From: Adiantum capillus-veneris | Taxonomy: Eukaryota > Streptophyta > Polypodiopsida > Polypodiales > Pteridaceae | NCBI GenBank assembly: GCA_014529385.2 | Contig: CM043944.1 | Span: 175,483,740-175,547,739 of the forward strand | Length of the DNA: 64,000 nt | Direction of reading: 5' to 3' | Shown: positions 33,562-44,027 of the stretch, piece by piece | Layout of the letters: each line of letters starts with the position of its first letter | Position numbering within the stretch: position 1 is the first letter of the stretch | The notes under the pieces: generated by a model | The model's database searches: none | What the model was told of the DNA's origin: nothing | Seen by the model: only the letters and a program-made list of their open reading frames with translations | Translations under genes and position numbers: made by a program

Positions 33562-34261
33562 AAGATTTTTTGACATCGGCAATGGAGTGCTCCCGTTTGA
33601 TGGCAGGAGGCGACTTTGACATCGGTGAGAGCGAATCGACTAGCTCTCGACTAGTCCTTGACATTACATCGGTTTTGACACCAATTAGGCGATTTCTTGG
33701 TTTTCTTAGCTTTCCTTGATGATATGACACATCAAATTTGCTACCACCCTTGACCCAATGTCAGTCTTTGTGCTTGTGACATGCATGGTTGAGGTGCCTC
33801 TGCCATAGAGGAGTGACACCCGACATCGGCACCGAGCGTACCAATAGTGCTCTACGATACTGTTTTGACTCCAAGCACCTATGGTGGCTATTCGACTAGC
33901 ACATTTTCATTCGATGATGAAAATTGGCACATATCTACAACGACACACAGGTACACAGGAGGCTTTTGAGCCCGTTTACACACAGATTCTCTAGGTTTCT
34001 AGACACCGCTTTTCAGACAATTTTGGCAGTCATTTTGATAGCAGTTTCTTTGTGGACAAATGCGTTGATAGATGCATGTTTGCTTTAGCACACCATGTGT
34101 TATTGAGCTCTTTTGAGAGCAGATAACCTTGCAGGGAAACTTTTTACTGTATGCAGCAATTCTTGGTTCCTGTTTGAGCGCAGTCACTCATGTACATTGT
34201 GGATCCATTTGTCATAAAATCTAATATCTAACCAGCCCAAATGATTTTATCATATTAAACT
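33560..34261. other. no gene recognised
   Basis: No credible frame or motif. Confidence 0.5.
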
Positions 34262-34354
34262 GATCATTTAATGTGGAAAAATATACGGGAAAAAGGGTTA
34301 GAATATATGATCATTTAATGTGGAAAAATAGACGGGAACAAGGGTTAGAATATA
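34262..34354. repeat. 46-bp tandem duplication
   Basis: Two copies of ATCATTTAATGTGGAAAAAT followed by A-ACGGGAA-AAGGGTTAGAA. Confidence 0.9.
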
Positions 34355-34943
34355 GACATGTGCTTTCAGGTCTATCTCGACATCGGGCCAATAGTAAAGG
34401 GGCCCAAATGAGAGATGATATGCCAAAGAGAAAGTTAGCTAATGGAGCTTAAAGACCTTAGGGTTAGCTTCATTAAAGACCTCCAAAGGTTAGTGTTAAA
34501 AATTCCTTTGACCTTAGGTAAGCTAGAGCTGAGCTTGGGGTGGGAACCCGGCCCAAGCTTAAGGTGCTTGCGGTGCTTGTTGTGCTTGATGACTAAGGTG
34601 CTTGAGGTGCTTGCCGACTAGGGAGCTTGAGGTGCTTGTGGGAACACACCCAGGATTGAGGTTCTTTGTCATGATTGTTGACTAAGGTGCTTGAGGTAAG
34701 GTGTGCAAAAGTCAATCACTATCCCTATAAGGAGGGGGCGAGCCCTACAAGAGGGAGCTAGAGAGAGCTTGACGCAAAGAAAGAAAAAGGGACACCTGTC
34801 AAGCTCCTCCTCATGTTTCCCTCATGGTGTGCCTAAAGCCTATTGGTTGGCCACCTAAGGGGTCCAATGATAAATTAGAAGATTAAATTAATTGTTTTTG
34901 CATTTATCCAAAGTCCTCTCTCTCAAAGGGGAAAGGGGGACAC
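34355..34943. repeat. minisatellite and probable 5' flank of second copia
   Basis: A roughly 10-bp motif family AGGTGCTTG(A/C) is repeated about ten times at 34559-34702. The segment to 34943 was contiguous with 43587 before the gypsy insertion and may belong to the LTR or leader of the copia element whose gag starts at 44028. The LTR ends could not be located. Confidence 0.4.
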
Positions 34944-35335
34944 TGTAATGGCTATTGCCCACACAGGAGCAATAGGCATTACGGGAATGATTACCCGCAA
35001 CTACATTATGTGAACATCAACATATAGAATGACAAGAGAAGGAAGTACACAGTACACAAGCACAGAACACCTCTTGCTTCATTCATGTATATCCAGACTC
35101 AGAGTTACAACAGTAGATGTCATGAATATCATAGAGATTGGTTAAGTTACATCAAAAGACAGGTATGCCCCTCCATATACAACCGCTGCTCCAGCGCAGT
35201 TCAGGAACGGTGCACACACTCCTGTCACATGATATCCCGTGAAGAACCGCCGCTACGGCTGCCGCATACCGCATAACTCCTGATCCGCAGTGTCCATATC
35301 TCCGCAGGACCGCATGTGCGGCTAATGCCGTAACA
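34944..35335 (-). repeat. 3' LTR of gypsy element (left)
   Basis: 392 bp, near-identical to 43192-43581. The few differences include CAGCGCAGTTCAGGAACG here against CAGCACAGATCGGGAACG there. Confidence 0.95.
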
Positions 35336-35775
35336 TCTGCCACGTACGGTGGATTGCGCGAACCCACACTCAGCCCCTCCGATTGGAAAGTTCCGGTGGC
35401 TGCTCTGCACCTTGCTCTGGTGAAGAGAAAATATCAATATAGCCAAAGCCTCTAAAATCTGGAGTATGTGCCCGATAGACCTCATCCAGAAGACGTGGAT
35501 CTATCTCAATTTGTTCCGGTCAGGCAGTGCGAGGAATAAACTGCGTTGGCAACGAAATAGATTGAGGCGCTTGTGGCAGAGGAGCAAGAGGTGTATGTAA
35601 AGGATAATAGTGAGGAAGGTATCTATTAAGAGAAGACCAAAATGGAGGGCAAGGTGGTAGACTGAGAGAAAAAGAATGAGCTAAGGTCTCCACCCAAGGT
35701 CTCCACCCAAAAACAGACCCTGCGCCGCTCTTTACGAAATCGACCAATCATTTTCTACAAATGGGATACATGAGC
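35336..35775. other. gypsy 3' untranslated region
   Basis: Between the extra ORF and the 3' LTR. It contains an 18-bp imperfect tandem repeat, AAGGTCTCCACCC, at 35691-35710. No clear purine tract abuts the LTR. Confidence 0.5.
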
Positions 35776-37413
35776 CTAGGCTTCAGCACAATCCTCTGTA
35801 GCTTGCGCCCAATCAGCAACATCAAAACCCTCGGGAACAACACTCTTACCTCTGTCAGTGTTGGAGGACTCGGGGTGTTGCACCACAACCTGCTGAGTGG
35901 GTAGCTGTGTTCGCACCTCAGCAGCCAAGCGTGTGCTCCAGCTTTGTAATTGATTATCCAAAAAAACTCGGAGATCTTCTTGCATCTCCACTGCCAACGC
36001 ATCCAAATCATTCATATTAATCATTACATCGCTAGGGTGCGATGCTAAGTAAGAGGCTAGGCTATGCTGCATTCTCAACTGAAGAAGTTCCTATTGAATA
36101 GAGGCCACAAACTCAGCATTAGCCCCTTGTAACATTTGTATTTCTACCCTTTGCTGGCGAGTTGTGGCAGTCAGCTCTTCATTTTGAGTGACTAACTCGT
36201 CAATGCGAGTCTGCGAAGCCGCTACCTGCGCTTCCATCTCATTGACTCTTCCCTCTGTGGCGGGGGCTGGCCAGGCTGCACGAATAGACTCTGTAGGTCT
36301 GCTCAAAAAAGTGCCGCATGCCTGCAATTGGTCAGCGGGGGTCGCTGTCGTAGCCTCCCAAGGTAGCGTTGCGGAAAGAGTACCTCCCGTTGAGGCCGCA
36401 TTGGTAATGCTAGAAGTTTCCGGTTGAGCGGGAACATCCGCAACCAGAGAGCTCATCCGCACAGGAGTAGCACTACCCACTCTCTCCTGCATTCGGCGGC
36501 GCCAGCGAGCCACCGCAGAATCCTCTGAAACAAGAGATGCAGTTGCCGGAGGTGGTGTCGAAAATTGCTGTTCCTCCCTGCCGTGCTTACAGCTTGCTGA
36601 TCCTGCACCTGCAGTGGCCATCTCTTGGGCTCCAGAGGATACCACTACTGTCGATGGACTAGGAAAATCCCCAGTGCCCACATGCTGCTGCTGTGTTTCC
36701 CTCTCAACCGGCACTGCCAAGCTTTTTGTTTGCGACAGAGGAGCATTAGTGCCTTGGACCACCAAGCGATCATCTTCAAAGTGGCAGAGAGGACGCAGGG
36801 CGAGAGGAAAAACTTCTCTTAAAGGAAAAATCAATGTGAGCAGTTGGACAACCTTTGTATTGGTTGGGGTATTCCTCCCCAACTGTGCCATCACTCTTTG
36901 GCACTCCGCCAGCAGGCGTTCTCTGACCACCGTTGCCCAAGCTACTGGCCCAAAGTTGGCCGAATTCAAAACATTTCTTGCTCGGGTCGAAATGGTATAA
37001 GTTTTGGCCTGTAGCCAAATTGCCTCGAGAAACCACCGATATGCATCACTGGTTGCGACATCTGACAACCCTGACAGCTTATACTCCCCTTTTACCTTCA
37101 AACCAAATTCTTGTTCTACATCTGCAGCAGCAGGGATCACATGAGAGGCGTGCACCACGCCATCGTTGGGCAAATAGTAACACCTTGAAATCCTTTCTGC
37201 TGGCAACTGAATCTGCTGATTATTCAGCACCACCATATCGCCAGCAGCGAGTTTCTCAATCAAACCTGCTGCCTGCAGGTGAACTGGGATCCCTTGCCAA
37301 TCCAGGTTGGCGAACACACGCAGCCGCAAATCTTGCAACCATGCGTCTACTCGTAGAAACGCTAGTTGTTGTACACGAGTGAAAGGAATACATTGCAGGA
37401 GAGAAGCTGTCAT
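35776..37413 (-). pseudogene. gypsy additional ORF after integrase (unknown function)
   Basis: An ATG at 37413 in strong context (GCCACCATGAC) opens a frame of about 545 codons ending at TAG 35776-35778, broken once by TAG 36091-36093. The N-terminal 230 residues are globular with conserved-looking blocks (LRVFANLDWQGIPVHL, LPAERISRCYYLPNDG, DAYRWFLEAIWLQAKTY, WATVVRERLLAECQRV). A long Pro/Ser/Thr/Ala-rich linker follows, including ARWRRRMQERVG, then a coiled coil (RVNEMEAQVAASQTRIDEL through TTRQQRVEIQMLQ). No signal peptide is evident after this ATG. The upstream in-frame part has a Cys/Leu-rich hydrophobic run (FYCFVCCALLVLCSLLLHL) that would be a membrane segment if translated as one protein with integrase. 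Athila-type gypsy elements carry an env-like ORF here; this one is not recognisably similar and I assign no function. Confidence 0.6.
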
Positions 37414-40400
37414 GGTGGCGATGAGATGAAGGAGCAAAGAGCAGAGAACTAAGAGCGCGCAACACACGAAACAATAGAAACACGATAAGAATCGTCTGCA
37501 TGTAGTAGTAACCTTTCCACAATGAGTTCCCAAAATAGAGCGATTTACGGTGTCACAACCATCATAGATCCTTTCCCGCTTTCCAAGATTGCATGCAAAA
37601 GAATCCCCAATCATGATTAGGGAGGCTTCTGGCTCTTGTACCATAGCAAAGGGGCACTGAATCGTGGTAGGTGAAACATAATGGCACAGTCTGAAACCAT
37701 TGACCGGTACAAAAATAACCTCCCCCCTCAAATCTGCCAAATAAAAAGAGATGGGCCCACACGCTTGAAAAATCCAGAATGGTCCTGACCACCGTAATTT
37801 AAGCTTCCCTGGCATCTTCCAGAGGCGGGAATTGAAGACCAGGACCAGCTGTCCCCGAACAAATTGTCGTGCTTTCAGGCGATCCAGCCATTTTTTTCGC
37901 CTAGACTGCAGATCCTGCAGCACCGCAAAGCTATTCAACCGCTCTTCGTCCAGTTCTTGCAAAACATCCAATCGATAAATCACCGAATCCTTTGGAAGAA
38001 GATGATCCGCAATCAACATCCGCATGCTCAGAATCACATGCTCCACCGGAGTGATTGCCTCCATGCCAAATGCCAACTTAAAAGCAATCAATCATGTTGC
38101 CACTTTATAAGCTGTCCGATAGGCCCATAAGGCGGAAGGAAGTTTCACATCCCAATCCGTTCGATGCATATTCACCAACTTTGTTAAAATCCGAATCAAT
38201 TGCTTATTAGTTGATTCTGCTTGCCCATTCGCTTGAGGATAATATGGAGAAGATTTCCTGTGTAATACAAAATAAAACCGTAGCATTCTCTCCATCACCT
38301 TATTCAAAAAATGACTTCCCCTGTCACTAACCAGCTCAATAGGGCAGCCATATCTAGAAAAGATATCCTCATATAAGCATCCCGCCACCATAAATTGCAG
38401 TGTTATCTCTCAAAGGCCATGCCTCCACCCATTTGGTAGCGTAATCCGTGGCTGTCAAGATATACTTATTTCTTGTGTAAGCTGCCATTGGTTTAAAAGG
38501 ACCAACAAAATCCAAACCCCACTTTTGAAAAGGCTCCAAAGGCAGAATTGGCTGAAAAGGCATTCTGGACCGTTTGGTAGGTTACCCCAACCGCTGACAC
38601 ACATCACACTGTTGCACATAATTTCGCGCATCCTGAAACAATGTAGGCCACCATAATCCAGATTGGAGAACCTTTCGAGCTGTGATTAATGCTCCAAAGT
38701 GACCTCCCGCAATACCAGTATGGCCTTCCTCTAATATTTCTTCCTGCTCCTGTGGTAGCACACATCTGAGTAACACCTCTGCCACTGTACGATAATAGAG
38801 CTTTGCCATAATAATCTCACAATTCCTGCTTCTAATAGCCATACGTTTCCTCTGCTGGCTGGACAAGAAAGAAGGCATTTCGCCGCTGTCGAGAAAATGA
38901 AACATCTCCTCATACCATGTCCATGGGATGCTAGGAATGACCCTTGCCTGTTGCGGGACTGTGATATCCTCTGCAGCTACACTTGTTAGAAATAGAGACA
39001 CATCCAAAAATTCATCAGCTACACCCATCGGCGGCTCTCCAGAATCTAACCTAGATAGGTAGTAGTCAGCCACCGCATGCTGGGCCCCTAGCCGATGTAT
39101 GACCTCAAAGTCAAATTCCTGTAGCAAAAGCACCCATCTGGCCAATCTTCTCGTCAAATTCTGTTGCCTTACCAGGTATAAAAGAGCCGAATGGTCCACA
39201 TGGAAGAAAAAACGTCGACCCAACAGATAGTGCCGGAATTTCTTTACTGAATAAATCATCCCTAAACATTCCCTTTCGGTTATGGAATAATTTCTTTCTG
39301 CGGATGATAATCGTCTACTGTCATAATAGACAGGTCGGAACCATCCTTGACTTTGTTCCTGCATCAGCACACTGCCAATAGCACGATCCGAAGCATCCAC
39401 AAACACATGAAAATCCTGACCCCAATTCGGTGCAAGCATAATCGGAGCTTTGGATAGCTGAAGTTTTAATCTCCGAAAAGCCAAGTCACATTCCTGTGTC
39501 CATTCAAAATCGATAGCATGAGCTGCCTGAGTAATCGGGATTGCTAAATGCGCGACAAACCGCAAATGCCTCCCATGCCAACGAGCTTGTCCCAGGAAAA
39601 TCTGGCACTGTTTCTGGTTCTGAGGTGCAGGTGCTTCCATAATTGCGGCAATTTTATCCGGATCCACAGAAATACCATCTTCAGAAATGATATTCCCCAG
39701 TAGCCTGCCACTGCAAACCGCAAATGCACACTTTAAAGGATTCAAACTGAATTTCACCTCTCTGCATTTGATAAAGCATACCTGTAATTGCTTCAAATGC
39801 TCCAATTTCGCTCCAAAAACACTGAGATCATCCAAAAAAATTCTCATAAAATCCGTCAAATAAGGATAAAAAATTTGAAACATATCCCTTTGAAAAGTGG
39901 AAGGTGCATTCCGCAATCCAAACCACATCACTGTGCAGGCAAACACACCCCATGCGGTAATAAAAGCTGTTTTTGGCTAATCCCGCAATGCCATTCGGAT
40001 TTGATTATATCCACTAAATCCATCCAAAAAAGTATACATCTCGTGTCTTGCTACATCATCCAAAATGGAATCCAAAAACGGAAGAGGGAAAGGATCTAGA
40101 ATAGTAGCTGCATTCAATTTCCTGTAATCCACACAAATTAAGATTTGCTTATTTTTCTTTGGTACTACCACAATTGTAGAAATCCACTCCGGATTATCAA
40201 TAGGGGTAATAAAACCCACTTCCAACAGGCGATCAATTTCCATCTTAACTTGCTTTGCCACATTCGGATTCATCCTGTATGAGTGCTGCTTCACTGGCAC
40301 CGCATCCGGTTTCAGATTGATCGTATGTTGATAAAACTTAGGATCCAATCCCTGCATATCCGCATATTCCTATGCGAAAACATCCTTAAACTCGGTCAGC

Positions 40401-41887
40401 AACTTGATCAGATCATCTCTAAAACTCGCCTCCAATTGCTTATTAATGTATATAGGCTGCGATTCCGCTTGCTCCCTAAGAAAAACCTTCTCTAATTCAT
40501 CTTCTTTAACCCTTGTAATTTTACCCATTTGCGCCTCAAACGCTCGTTCTTGCTGAATCACGTCCTCCAATGATTCAGGACTTGGAAGCACATGTTGTTG
40601 CTCCCCTATTCCTGTTGGAGTTCCTGAAACCCCCACCGAATTCCCTTTAGGAATTAGAGGAATATCCGCAAGATATAAAGAAACCAAATCCGGATTAGCT
40701 TTGAGAAATTGTTCCTCTTCATCCTCTTCTAATCCTTCCACCATATTGACTATTTCGGCTATCAATGGCCATGCTGCCTGAAATGGCTGTCTGCATGTTC
40801 CCAACATCACATGCACTTTTCTTCTACCCTTCTTTCCTGTAAGCATATTTGCTTCCCAATTATGTTTTACCCTCGCTTGTCGTAACCAGGGTCTCCCCAA
40901 GATAATGTGATAATCCGGATTATGATCTTCAATATTCAAGACTACTAAGGAAACAGCAAAGGATAAGCCCGCCACATCCAAAACAATGCCCCGAAGTAAA
41001 CCCACTGGTTGCACTCTTCTTTGATCTGCCATGCGGACTACAAAGGGTACAGGCTCCCAATCACTGAGACCAAAACTCTCACAAGCTGCTTGGGTGATAA
41101 TGTTTACTCCCTCTCCACCATCCAATAGTACCTTGTCAATGTATGTTACATGGTATCGAACTGAAAGCTCCAGAATGCGGGTATCCGTGATCCTATTCGC
41201 CGGCAACGGGACTGAATCATCCTCCTCGCTTTCAACTTTCTCAATGGCGACTTCCCTCAGCTTGGTGGTCGTTTGTCGCAGCAATGCATTATGGAAATTC
41301 GGGACCAATTTCAGCAATGAACCCAGAGGTACTTGAATTGGTGACATGAGGACCTCTTGCCAAACTGAATTCCAATCCTCCTGTTCTTTAATATCATTCT
41401 TATTTCCGGATTTTCTTTCCTCTATTTCAAGGCCCACAGTCGATGGCATAGTCGATGTCGATGGTCCTGCTGTCTTCACTGATGGTGCGGATTGTGGCAA
41501 CCAGGACACAGTTTTTTTCCGCACTTCTTTCTGAACCGTCCCATCCGGAATTTTCACATCGGGAATTGGAACCACATTTTTACCCGAACGTGTGATTAAT
41601 GAAACCATTGGATCAGACTCCTCCAGTCCTTCAATCTGAACCATAGCCACACTAGGCTGTTTCCCTGCAGCGCGTTCCTACTTTTTCCGATCGTATTCCA
41701 TAGCTTCAGTACACTCAGATCGCCAAAGTCCATCCCCCAAATAGAAAAGGCATGTCTTGGGGCGATTAGGATCTCGGCCTCCTCTTCCGCGACCTTGTCC
41801 TCCCCCTTGACCCCATCCTTCTGCTGGACCTTGCACAGGTGTCTCTGATGTGTGAGCATGCGCCATCGCCACAGCAGGCTCTTGTCC
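37414..41887 (-). pseudogene. gypsy pol: protease, RT, RNase H, integrase
   Basis: The polyprotein continues gag in the same register past TAG codons at 41888 and 41678. Protease-like VLLDGGEGVNIITQA lies near 41130. RT opens after DVFA-stop-EYADMQGLDP (TAG 40370 where Trp is usual), has the VPKKNKQILICVDYRKLN and LDGFSGYNQI blocks, a TAG at 39977, then TAFITAWGVFA and catalytic IFLDDLSVFG. RNase H follows (FVDASDRAIGSVL, then FHVDHSALLYL). Integrase has the zinc region HTGIAGGHFG...CDVCQR, a TAA at 38582, core DFVGPF and [11 protein letters not shown], a frameshift near 38390, SDRGSHFLN and SPYYPQANGQAES, a TGA at 38092, and a C-terminal GPF region (LRWSGPFWIF, VNGFRLCHY) ending near 37675. 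All enzymes are recognisable and all are interrupted. Confidence 0.92.
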
Positions 41888-43147
41888 CTACCCTATCTGT
41901 GGTTGTTTCCAGGTAGAAGAGTCCCCTCGACTCCGACGACCCCGGCCATTGAAATAACATTCCACTGTATTATGAGTATTGGTCGTGCAAATCGCACACC
42001 ACTTCTGATTCATTGCGCACTCCTGAGCAGCATGGCCCGGATTCCGACATTGGGTACACCATAGTTCCTTTAGACTTTTAGCCACCGCAGCTAATTCCGA
42101 TGATCCGGATGAAACACTTTTCCCGTGACGCTGGGATTTTTTCCGCGGTGTCTCTTCTGATTCTTTCCCGGAATCGCTGTTGCCTGAGTCTGAGGAATCT
42201 GATACTACGGATTCCGACTCCGAACTATCACTACCACTGTCTTGTGACTTGCGATGAGATTTCTTCCTGTCTTTTTTCTTTGACTTCTTTGGAGATTCCG
42301 TATCCTCTAAAGCCTCTCCTACTACTACTGCCCTAGCGATTACATTATCCTGTGGAGTAGTTACCTTATCCACTGTTGCCATAGTCGTTCTGAGATCCTT
42401 ATTGAGCCCCCGCAAAAAATAATCATTCAGCACTTCGACTGCCGGCCTTTGTGCTTGAGGTACCCTCTGCAAAAGCATCCAAAATTTTGCAGCGTAATCC
42501 TCCACTGGCACTGACTTCTGCCTGAGCGTTCGAAGCTTCTCCAAATGTTGAGGGACTGTCTTTTCCGTTTGAAACCTTCGTAGAAACGCTATGGATTTGT
42601 CGGAATACGTCTGGAAATGATCATCAGGGTATTCGGACAACCATTTTGCAGCTTTTCCTGAGAGTGTAGATTCAAACACTGATTGTTGATGGAGAGGAAT
42701 CACCACCCCAGGATGATTCAATCCATAAGCTCTATTGAATTGGCGCAAATGTGCATCAGGTTCTTCACTCGAAAGACCTCGAAACCGACTATACTTAATC
42801 TGAGGATGAGCCATCACCCCTGGCCCAACTGTTCCTCCTCCCGGGAAAAGCTGACGAGCACTAGGAGGTGGAGACAGTGGCGGAGATACTCCTGGACTGC
42901 TTACCGGAGACAGTGGTGGAGCAACCATTGTGGGTGAGGGTGAACATACGATAGCAGAACATGTTTGACTGCGCAGAGTACGTCTCGCTCGCCGCAACCG
43001 CCTACCACGCATCGGGCTTGGTGATGGAGATACAGATTCCTCAATCTGTGGTGAAGAAAAAATAAATTCATCTGAACCGCCTCTCCTCCGTCGTCTTCCT
43101 ACAATTGGAACCACAGGGTCAGGCGGACCCTCCGACCTAGTGCGCAT
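41888..43147 (-). CDS. gypsy gag (capsid/nucleocapsid)
   Basis: A 419-residue open frame starting ATG 43147, only 44 bases from the 5' LTR. A basic/Pro-rich N-terminus leads to a Retrotrans_gag domain (FRGLSSEEPDAHLRQFNRAY, GKAAKWLSEYP, FLRRFQTEKTVPQHLEKLR, VEDYAAKFWMLLQ). A Lys/Ser/Asp-rich linker with repeated DSGSDSSESE texture follows, then two Cys/His knuckles (WCTQCRNPGHAAQEC and WCAICTTNTHNTVECYF). Gag forms the particle and binds the element RNA. It ends at a TAG (41888-41890) that lies in the pol register, so it may be a mutation or a readthrough stop. Confidence 0.9.
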   Translation of the reverse strand: MRTRSEGPPDPVVPIVGRRRRRGGSDEFIFSSPQIEESVSPSPSPMRGRRLRRARRTLRSQTCSAIVCSPSPTMVAPPLSPVSSPGVSPPLSPPPSARQLFPGGGTVGPGVMAHPQIKYSRFRGLSSEEPDAHLRQFNRAYGLNHPGVVIPLHQQSVFESTLSGKAAKWLSEYPDDHFQTYSDKSIAFLRRFQTEKTVPQHLEKLRTLRQKSVPVEDYAAKFWMLLQRVPQAQRPAVEVLNDYFLRGLNKDLRTTMATVDKVTTPQDNVIARAVVVGEALEDTESPKKSKKKDRKKSHRKSQDSGSDSSESESVVSDSSDSGNSDSGKESEETPRKKSQRHGKSVSSGSSELAAVAKSLKELWCTQCRNPGHAAQECAMNQKWCAICTTNTHNTVECYFNGRGRRSRGDSSTWKQPQIG

Positions 43148-43191
43148 GCATATTCATCGTAGGCCGTCCATCATGCATCATGGTCGCTAGA

Positions 43192-43581
43192 TGTAATGGC
43201 TATTGCCCACACAGGAGCAATAGGCATTACGGGAATGATTACCCGCAGCTACATTATGTGAACATCAACATATAGAATGACAAGAGAAGGAAGCACACAG
43301 TACAGGCACAAAACACCTCTTGCTTCATTCATGTATATCCAAACTCAAAGTTACAACAGTAGATGTCATGAATATCATAGAGATTGGTTAAGTTACATCA
43401 AAAGACAGGTATGCCCCTCCATATACAACCGCTGCTCCAGCACAGATCGGGAACGGTGCACACACTCCTGTTCCATGATATCCCGTGAAGAATTGCCGCT
43501 ACGGCCGCCGCATACCGCATAACTCCTGATCCGCAGTGTCCATATCTCTGCAGGACCGCATGTGCGGCTAATGCCGTAACA
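43192..43581 (-). repeat. 5' LTR of gypsy element (right)
   Basis: 390 bp, partner of 34944-35335; target duplication GACAC follows at 43582-43586. Confidence 0.95.
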
Positions 43582-43586
43582 GACAC

Positions 43587-44027
43587 TTGTCCCAAGGCTA
43601 GCATGCTTGCTCGATATGCATCTTGCTTGTGATTGGCCAAACTTGCAGGGGTCCAATGAGCTTCAGGTTTTTGCTAGAAGAGGGGGTCGACCAAGGAAGC
43701 TAGGGGCATGCTTGGGGGGTATACTCTCCCCCCCCCCCTACACACACACACACACACCATTATTGTGTGAAGTGCAAAGTGCATGAGCTCCATCTCCTTC
43801 TCCAAGCTAGTAGAGAAGTTGAGTTTGAGAGTTTGCTCCCCATACAAAGGAGACTCTGCCGGATTTTTTCCATGAGTCCATTGTATGCGTTCTTGGCACT
43901 TCAGGATATTTTTACACAGTGATGTTACTACTTTTGGTTTGAGTTTTCACTTCTATTCTAAGGGAAACTCTGCCAAAATTATCCCAGACAATTTTCCATA
44001 AAGTTTTTGTCTACATTCTCTTGAGTC
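43587..44027 (+). other. probable leader / LTR remnant of second copia
   Basis: Contains a poly-C tract and a (CA)n (43730-43757) and the twice-occurring phrase GGGA/AGGAGACTCTGCC. No primer binding site is recognisable. Confidence 0.35.

Larger units (their letters stand above)
34944..43581 (-). mobile_element. full-length Ty3/gypsy retrotransposon with extra ORF
   Basis: LTRs at 34944-35335 and 43192-43581 (392 and 390 bp, TGTAAT...GTAACA on the plus strand) are nearly identical and flanked by the same 5 bp, GACAC (34939-34943 and 43582-43586). Coding is on the minus strand in the order gag, protease, RT/RNase H, integrase, extra ORF. Integrase after RT is the gypsy order. The RT motif is FLDD and the integrase has a GPF-type C-terminus. 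The gag-pol frame is continuous in one register but punctuated by several stops. A primer site could not be recognised after the 5' LTR. Confidence 0.95.

Noticed and set aside
36933-37382. 149-codon plus-strand ORF within the gypsy extra ORF
   Set aside because: Antisense shadow of the much longer minus-strand ORF.
43160-43191. Primer binding site of the gypsy element next to its 5' LTR
   Set aside because: The minus-strand sequence after the LTR (TCTAGCGACCATGATG) does not match any tRNA-type primer site I know, so none is annotated.
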